DNA from: Streptomyces lincolnensis
GTDB lineage: Bacteria > Actinomycetota > Actinomycetes > Streptomycetales > Streptomycetaceae
DNA: 64,000 bases
NCBI RefSeq assembly: GCF_001685355.1
Contig: NZ_CP016438.1
Location: 2,666,001-2,730,000, forward strand
Reading direction: 5' to 3'
In this document: piece by piece, positions 59,364 to 64,000 of the stretch
Layout: every line of letters starts with the position of its first letter
Numbering within the stretch: position 1 is the first letter of the stretch
Notes under the pieces: model-generated
What the model was told of the DNA's origin: nothing
Seen by the model: only the letters and a program-made list of their open reading frames with translations
Database searches by the model: none
Made by a program: the position numbers and the translations under genes

Positions 59364-60224
59364 TCACAGCTCCTTGCGGAGATCCTTGAGGATCTCCTTC
59401 GTGCGATGTGCAGTAGCGGCCTGCGCCGCCATGCGGTCCATGACCTCGAGGTGGGTGGCCACCTCCGCGCGCGCGTCCAGATAGACGGCGCCGGTCAGGT
59501 ACTCGCTGTAGACCATGTCCGGAAGTTCGGACACGGCAAATCGGAAGAGCACGAAGGGCCCGTACGTGCCCGGGTGCGGCCCGTTGGCGAACGGAGCGAC
59601 CTGGAGCGTGACGTTGGGCAGCTTCGCGGCGTCGAGCAGCTTGTCGATCTGGGCACGCATCACCTCCGGTCCGCCGACGGGGCGGCGCAGTACGGTCTCG
59701 TCCATGACGACCCACAGCCGGGGCGCGTCCTGACGGGTGAGCAGACCCTGGCGTTCCATGCGCAGGGCGACATGGCGTTCGATGTCGTCAGGGCTGGTCT
59801 GGCCGATGGCGCCGGAGCGCAGGACGCCACGCGCGTAGTCCTCGGTCTGGAGCAGTCCGGGCACGAAGTGCGGCTCGTACTGGCGGATCAGGGCGGCGGC
59901 GCCCTCCAGGCTGACGTGCATCGAGAACCAGCCGGGCAGCACGTCGTGGAACCGCTGCCACCAGCCGGGCCGGTTGGCCTCCTCGGCGAGCTGGACGAAG
60001 GCCTCGGCCTCGTGGTCGGTGATGCCGTAGGCCTTCAGCAGCAGCTGGAGATACGGGATCTTGAAGGCGACCTCGGCCATCTCCATACGGCGGACCGTGG
60101 CGGGTGCGACACGGAGGATGCGGGCGGCCTCCTCGCGTCTGAGCCCGGCGCGCTCCCTCAGGTCCAGGAGACGCCGGCCGAGCACGACCTGGCCGACTGT
60201 CGGCGCGGACCGCGGTTCGCTCAC
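59364..60224 (-). CDS. XRE-family regulator with DUF5753 (WhiJ-like)
   Basis: 286 residues. N-terminal HTH (about 10-70: LGRRLLDLRERAGLRREEAA, VAPATVRRMEMAEV) followed by the DUF5753 ligand-like domain (about 95-280) with YEPHFVPGLLQTEDYARGVL and VVMDETVLRRPVGG. Start is the GTG at 60224 (MSEPRS) after GGAGG. It is divergent from the ATPase gene at 60486 across 261 bases, and coupled to DUF397, the standard WhiJ-type arrangement. Confidence 0.93.
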   Translation of the reverse strand: MSEPRSAPTVGQVVLGRRLLDLRERAGLRREEAARILRVAPATVRRMEMAEVAFKIPYLQLLLKAYGITDHEAEAFVQLAEEANRPGWWQRFHDVLPGWFSMHVSLEGAAALIRQYEPHFVPGLLQTEDYARGVLRSGAIGQTSPDDIERHVALRMERQGLLTRQDAPRLWVVMDETVLRRPVGGPEVMRAQIDKLLDAAKLPNVTLQVAPFANGPHPGTYGPFVLFRFAVSELPDMVYSEYLTGAVYLDARAEVATHLEVMDRMAAQAATAHRTKEILKDLRKEL

Positions 60225-60424
60225 CCTCCACCTCCACAAAGTCCCTGGTCGGGCGGCCGCGGGGGATCAGGCCGACCACACGGCACGCTGACAGTGCTGC
60301 GGCGCCGTTCAAGGACCTGTTCGAAGATCTGTACGGATTGATGTGGATCTTCGATGACCCCAACTGGCGCCGCTCGGCATGCTGTTGCGAGCAGTGTGCC
60401 ACGGCACCTCACCGCGTCACACAG

Positions 60425-60464
60425 CACTCTGCATTTTTCAGAGTGACACTTGCCAAGTGTTCAC
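60425..60464. promoter_or_regulatory. two inverted repeats at the ATPase promoter: likely operator
   Basis: CACTCTG-N7-CAGAGTG (60425-60445) is followed by ACACTTG-C-CAAGTGT (60446-60460), both perfect. The second contains the -35 box TTGCCA (60451-60456). Lying in the divergent gap, it is the natural site for the XRE regulator. Confidence 0.6.
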
Positions 60465-60478
60465 GTCGGGGCGATAGT
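60451..60478 (+). promoter_or_regulatory. leaderless promoter of the ATP-binding protein gene
   Basis: TTGCCA, 16 bases, GATAGT, then 7 bases to the GTG start at 60486. Confidence 0.6.
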
Positions 60479-60485
60479 GGCAAGC

Positions 60486-61142
60486 GTGATTCCGTCCGCG
60501 CCCTTAGGAACAGACGCCGCCGCAGGCCGCCCCCTCGGTCTCGGTGCCGCCCCGGCAGTGGGGCCCGACAGGGTCGCTGCCGAGCGCCGGTTCCGGTTCG
60601 AGCTGGCCGCCCATCCGGGTTCTCCCGCCCAGGCCAGACGCCTGACGAGGGCCCGGCTGACCCATTGGTCGGTGGGCGAGGACACCTGCGACTCGGCCGC
60701 TCTCGTGGTGACCGAGCTGGTCACCAACGCCATCGTGCACACCGCGAGCCGCCGTGTGGTCTGCGAGCTGCACGACGGTGACGACCTGGTGCGCATAGCG
60801 GTGCGCGACGAGGGATGCGCTCCGGGCGAGCCCCACCCGTCACCGCAGCGGCCCGAGGAGGAGCACGGGAGGGGATTGCTCCTCGTCGAGGCCCTGTGCC
60901 ACTCCTGGGGCGCCCACGAGCACGGTCCGGGCCTGCTGGTCTGGGCGGATCTGCCGCGCAAGGACGACGAGCCCCGCACCGACACCGGCCCGCGCAACGA
61001 CCTGGGCTGGGGAGCCCGCCCGAAGCCCGGCCCGTCCGGCGGCTCTGACGAGGACGACGCGGCCGACGCGACGCAGACACACCACCGGGCGGCGCCCGAG
61101 ACCCGGGCCCGGGAGCACGGGGCGGGGGGTGCGTGGGCGTGA
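60486..61142 (+). CDS. anti-sigma-factor-like ATP-binding protein (HATPase_c)
   Basis: 218 residues. Gyrase/kinase-type ATPase fold (about 45-165) with N box VVTELVTNAIVHT, DEGCAPGEP and HGRGLLLVEAL. Like the small SpoIIAB/RsbW-type ATPases next to XRE/DUF397 pairs. The N-terminus (about 1-40) and the charged C-terminal 50 residues look disordered. Leaderless GTG start deduced from the promoter geometry; the earlier ATG lies upstream of that promoter. Overlaps the next gene. Confidence 0.88.
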   Translation: MIPSAPLGTDAAAGRPLGLGAAPAVGPDRVAAERRFRFELAAHPGSPAQARRLTRARLTHWSVGEDTCDSAALVVTELVTNAIVHTASRRVVCELHDGDDLVRIAVRDEGCAPGEPHPSPQRPEEEHGRGLLLVEALCHSWGAHEHGPGLLVWADLPRKDDEPRTDTGPRNDLGWGARPKPGPSGGSDEDDAADATQTHHRAAPETRAREHGAGGAWA

Positions 61143-61579
61143 GGGCCGGCTCCGGCGGCCAGGTACTCACCCTGGACACGCTGGTCCGCCTCCGACGCGG
61201 GCTGCGTACACCGGGCACGCCCCGGCCCCTCCGGCTGCCGGTGCCCGAGGGCATGACGGTCCCGCTGGGCTGCGACGCGGTGGCGGTGCCGGCGCGGCTC
61301 GGCCCCCAGGTGATGTCACGCCTGCCACGACCCGGATGCGTCTACGCCGATGAGGCGCACTGGTGGTGGCTCGTGCCGGCCGACTCCGACTACGCCCTGG
61401 AGTGGCCCGCGCCCGCCCAGTACGCCACCGGGGCGGTAGTTCCGGACGCCCCGGTGGTACCCGACCTGCTGCACCGTCCGGAGGGGACGGTGCCGTACAC
61501 GCCGCCGATACCGCTGTATCTGGCGGTGTGCCGGCTCACGGGGACGACGCCGGTGTGGTCCCGGCCGGTTCGCGCGTAA
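61139..61579 (+). CDS. hypothetical protein coupled to the ATP-binding protein
   Basis: 146 residues, not recognised. It starts with GTG at 61139 in overlap (GTGA) with the ATPase; a GTG two codons earlier is also possible. Features: Pro-rich, with CVYADEAHWWWLVPADSDY and YTPPIPLYLAVCRLTG, no membrane segments. Always-coupled position suggests it works with the ATPase. Codon use is normal. Confidence 0.75.
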   Translation: MRAGSGGQVLTLDTLVRLRRGLRTPGTPRPLRLPVPEGMTVPLGCDAVAVPARLGPQVMSRLPRPGCVYADEAHWWWLVPADSDYALEWPAPAQYATGAVVPDAPVVPDLLHRPEGTVPYTPPIPLYLAVCRLTGTTPVWSRPVRA

Positions 61580-61619
61580 GCGCTCCGCTGGGGGCGCCGA
61601 GGTCCGAGGGTCGTCTGTA

Positions 61620-61680
61620 GCGTGCGGGCCGTTTGTGGCTGGTCGCGCCCACGCGGCGGAGCCGCATATCGATACAGCCC
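61620..61680. repeat. interspersed Streptomyces repeat-like sequence
   Basis: The sequence around GTGGCTGGTCGCGCCCACGC with the small hairpin GCGGC-GGA-GCCGC and the stretch ATATCGATACAGCCCCGC is one I recognise as recurring between genes in Streptomyces chromosomes. Probably a small non-coding dispersed repeat; identity is from memory, not a search. Confidence 0.45.
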
Positions 61681-61685
61681 CGCGC

Positions 61686-61711
61686 CCCTGGGTCGGTTGT
61701 CCCACCCAGGG
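61686..61711 (+). terminator. hairpin after the hypothetical gene
   Basis: An 8-bp stem CCCTGGGT / ACCCAGGG with a 10-base loop. May end the ATPase operon. Confidence 0.55.
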
Positions 61712-61817
61712 TCACGAGTGTGCGCCCGCGCGCTCCCCCCTCCCCCGTCTGCGCCCTGCCCCAGGGAGTCCGCCCCCGCGATAGTGGCCGTTCGTCCAGG
61801 ATCGGGGGAGGTCAGGG

Positions 61818-63803
61818 GTGAGGAAGAAACCCAAGGCGGAGGCGCCCGGGGTCTCCGAGTCGGAGCGACTGCTCTTCGGAGGGCCGCTGCGGTACGACAC
61901 GGGGTGGAACTCGCACCAGGACGCGTTTCTGGAGCTGAACCTCCGGGCGATGGTGACCCGCCTGCCGTCGCTGCTGACGGCGAGTTTCCGGCTGGCGTGG
62001 CAGGCGGACCGGCCGGCAGCGCGGATCGTGCTGGTCGCGGAGGTGAGCCGGGGCCTGTCCCAGGCGGTGAGTCTGCTCGCGGTCAACAGCGTGCTGGGCC
62101 GGCTGATCGGTGGGGGCCCTCTGGAGGAACGGCTGCGGGGTGCCGTACCCGCGCTGGTCGTGATGGCCGCCGTGATGATGGCCGGGGCGCTGCTGCGGGC
62201 CGCGTCGACGTATGCCACCGGACGCCTTGAGCCCAAGGTGGAGCGGGTGGCGACCGAGCGGTACCTGGAGCGGGCGGCGACGGTGGAGCTGGCCGCGATC
62301 GAGGACCACACCTTCCACAAGCTGCTGGACACCGCGCAGTACGGGGCTGCCTCCGCCCGGCGAATGATCTCGTACGCCACGCGCGTGGTGAACGCGATGA
62401 TCTCGCTGGTCGCGGCGGCCGGTGTGCTGACCGTGCTGCACCCGGCACTGCTGCCGCTGCTGGTGACGATGACCCTGCCGAGCGCGTGGAGCGCGCTGAC
62501 GATGGCGCGTCGGCGGTACGCGTCGTTCCACGCCTGGGTGCAGCACGTGCGGGCGGGCCGGCTGCTGGGCGCCCTGCTGATCGAGCCCGAGGCGGCGCCG
62601 GAGGTCCGGGTCCACGGGGTGGGGCCGTTCCTGTTGCGCCACTTCCGCGCGATGGCCGAGACGGCGGAGGCGGAGCAGACCCGGCTGGCCCGGCTGGCCG
62701 CCGGCACCGGCCTGATCGCGGCCGGGTGGACGGGCCTGGCGACGGCGGCGACCTACGCGACGCTCGGCGGACTGCTGCTGGGGGGCGCGATGGCACTGTC
62801 GGTCGCCGGTACGGCCGTGATCGCCATCCGTACCGGTTCGCAGAGCCTCGACACCCTGGTCGTGGAGGTCAACGCGCTGCACGAGGAGGCCCTGTTCGTC
62901 GGCGATCTCCAGCGGCTCCATACGGAGGCGGCCGACTGGGTCGTCCCGGTGGGCGGCACGGCGCTGCCGGACGAGCCGCGCGAGATCCGCTTCGAGAACG
63001 TCACCTTCACCTACCCGGGTGACGCGAGGCGTCCCGCCCTCGACGGGGTGACGCTCTCCGTCCCGCTCGGCAAGATCGTCGCGCTGGTCGGGGAGAACGG
63101 CTCGGGCAAGACGACCCTGGTGAAGCTGCTGGCCGGGCTGTACGCGCCCGGCGAGGGCCGGATCCTGTGGGACGACGTCGACGCGGCGGACACGGACCGG
63201 CGGCTGCTGGCGGAACGGGTCGCGATGGTGGCCCAGAACTTCAAGCGGTGGCCGTTCACGGCCCGGGTGAACGTGGCGGTGGGCCGTCCCTCGGTGCCGC
63301 TGACCGAGGAGCGGGTGGCCGACGCGGTCGGTGAGGCCGGGGCCCAGGACGTGCTCGCGGATCTGCCGCACGGCCTGGACACCCTGCTGGCCCGCAACTT
63401 CAGCGGCGGGCACGAGCTGTCGGGCGGTCAGTGGCAGCGGCTCGGCATCGCCCGGGCCGCCTACCGGCACGGGCGCATCCTGATCGTGGACGAGCCGACC
63501 GCGGCGCTGGACGCACGGGCCGAGCTGGAGGTCTTCGAGAAGATCCGCGCGCTGGCCGGCACCGGCCAGACGGTCATCCTCATCACGCACCGGCTGGCGT
63601 CGGTGCGCCACGCGGACCTGGTGCACGTGCTGGAGCAGGGCCGGCTGGTGGAGTCCGGCACACCGGAGGAGCTGCTGGCCTCCGGCGGGGTGTACGCGGA
63701 GCTGTACTCGCTCCAGGCGGAGCAGTTCACGAAGGTGCCGAGGGGTCCGGATCCGTCGAGCCGGGATCTGCCGGGTGAGGTGCCCGCCCCGAAGGCGGGC
63801 TGA
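61818..63803 (+). CDS. ABC exporter, fused membrane and ATPase domains
   Basis: 661 residues. An N-terminal cytosolic part (about 1-50), a six-helix transmembrane domain (about 60-345; VSRGLSQAVSLLAVNSVLG) and an ATPase domain (about 370-620): Walker A LVGENGSGKTTLVK, Q-loop MVAQNFKRWPF, signature ELSGGQWQRLGI, Walker B ILIVDEPTAALD and ITHRLASV. Start GTG at 61818 after GGGGGAGG. One half-transporter, so a homodimer. The cargo is unknown; exported peptide or lipid likely. A Pro-rich C-terminal tail ends the protein. Confidence 0.92.
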   Translation: MRKKPKAEAPGVSESERLLFGGPLRYDTGWNSHQDAFLELNLRAMVTRLPSLLTASFRLAWQADRPAARIVLVAEVSRGLSQAVSLLAVNSVLGRLIGGGPLEERLRGAVPALVVMAAVMMAGALLRAASTYATGRLEPKVERVATERYLERAATVELAAIEDHTFHKLLDTAQYGAASARRMISYATRVVNAMISLVAAAGVLTVLHPALLPLLVTMTLPSAWSALTMARRRYASFHAWVQHVRAGRLLGALLIEPEAAPEVRVHGVGPFLLRHFRAMAETAEAEQTRLARLAAGTGLIAAGWTGLATAATYATLGGLLLGGAMALSVAGTAVIAIRTGSQSLDTLVVEVNALHEEALFVGDLQRLHTEAADWVVPVGGTALPDEPREIRFENVTFTYPGDARRPALDGVTLSVPLGKIVALVGENGSGKTTLVKLLAGLYAPGEGRILWDDVDAADTDRRLLAERVAMVAQNFKRWPFTARVNVAVGRPSVPLTEERVADAVGEAGAQDVLADLPHGLDTLLARNFSGGHELSGGQWQRLGIARAAYRHGRILIVDEPTAALDARAELEVFEKIRALAGTGQTVILITHRLASVRHADLVHVLEQGRLVESGTPEELLASGGVYAELYSLQAEQFTKVPRGPDPSSRDLPGEVPAPKAG

Positions 63804-63807
63804 CCCG

Positions 63808-63996
63808 TCAGGCCACCGCGTCGACGGCGCCTTCTCCGCTGCGCACGATCACCAGGAACGTGTCCGTCGCGAGGTCCATGACCACCTCGGCGGGCAGTCC
63901 CTCAAGACGCCGCGCGTGCGCGAACTCCTCCGCCGGCCAGGAGCCTCTCGGCCCACCTGCGGGAAAGCGTTCGAGCACTGTTCGCCCGTTCACCAC
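63808..63996 (-). CDS. small hypothetical protein at window edge
   Basis: At least 62 codons, ending GEGAVDAVA, with RLEGLPAEVVMDLATDTFLV in the middle (a beta-type segment). Its 5' end is at the window edge: a GTG-GTG pair at 63996/63993 can start it, but the frame stays open past the edge and no ribosome site can be judged. Convergent to the ABC exporter by 4 bases. Not recognised. Confidence 0.5.
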   Translation of the reverse strand: MVNGRTVLERFPAGGPRGSWPAEEFAHARRLEGLPAEVVMDLATDTFLVIVRSGEGAVDAVA

Positions 63997-64000
63997 CCTG

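Overview
The window is high-GC actinobacterial DNA and almost certainly comes from a Streptomyces chromosome core. It carries whiA, XRE/DUF397 gene pairs, a mycothiol-dependent-type enzyme, many GTG starts, ATGA/GTGA stop-start overlaps, leaderless promoters, and the gene run gap-pgk-tpiA / uvrC-rapZ-yvcK-whiA / uvrA / uvrB. I see no tRNA, rRNA, CRISPR array, insertion sequence or prophage. Long open frames antisense to the real genes are shadows caused by the GC bias.

Layout. 0-6 kb: lower glycolysis (tpiA, cut by the window edge, pgk, gap) and a large secreted zinc carboxypeptidase. 6-11.2 kb: a translationally coupled operon uvrC-rapZ-yvcK-whiA. 11.2-17.4 kb: a sensory island made of a lipoprotein solute-binding protein, a small frameshifted gene, a NIT/HAMP/PAS/GAF histidine kinase, a LuxR-type response regulator and a stand-alone receiver; two of these genes share a palindromic upstream element. 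17.6-20.7 kb: an XRE-like regulator, then a LacI regulator coupled to a sugar kinase behind a very long operator palindrome. 20.8-23.8 kb: uvrA. 24-31 kb: a mycothiol-transferase-fold protein, a metallo-hydrolase, an amino-acid ABC importer, aroQ, an S66 peptidase and an MHS transporter. 31-37 kb: a metal/stress module (cation antiporter, ABM protein, TerC behind a yybP-ykoY manganese riboswitch, a TerD-FtsK-like fusion, TerD). 37-42.3 kb: uvrB, an MHYT membrane protein, a secreted glycerophosphodiesterase and ogt. 42.4-53.2 kb: fdhA, a VOC protein, psuG-psuK, a methyltransferase, corA, a CBS protein, a degenerate uridine-kinase-like protein, DUF2293 and DUF1772 proteins, an orphan gltD and an AhpD-like protein. 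53.2-59 kb: a MocR regulator, a rifampin-phosphotransferase-like enzyme with a coupled membrane protein, and an HCX5R phosphatase. 59-64 kb: a WhiJ-type XRE/DUF397/ATPase module and an ABC exporter.

The main regulatory observation is that uvrA, uvrB, uvrC and ogt all carry promoters of the RecA-independent DNA-damage class (TTGTCRGTG-N8-TANNNT, PafBC-type), three of them leaderless, and that terD carries one too. Together with the manganese riboswitch on terC and the TerD-FtsK-like fusion, this suggests a DNA-damage and metal-linked Ter stress module, which I consider the best candidate for an under-described system here. A second candidate is the solute-binding-protein / NIT-kinase / receiver island, which has no transporter permeases.
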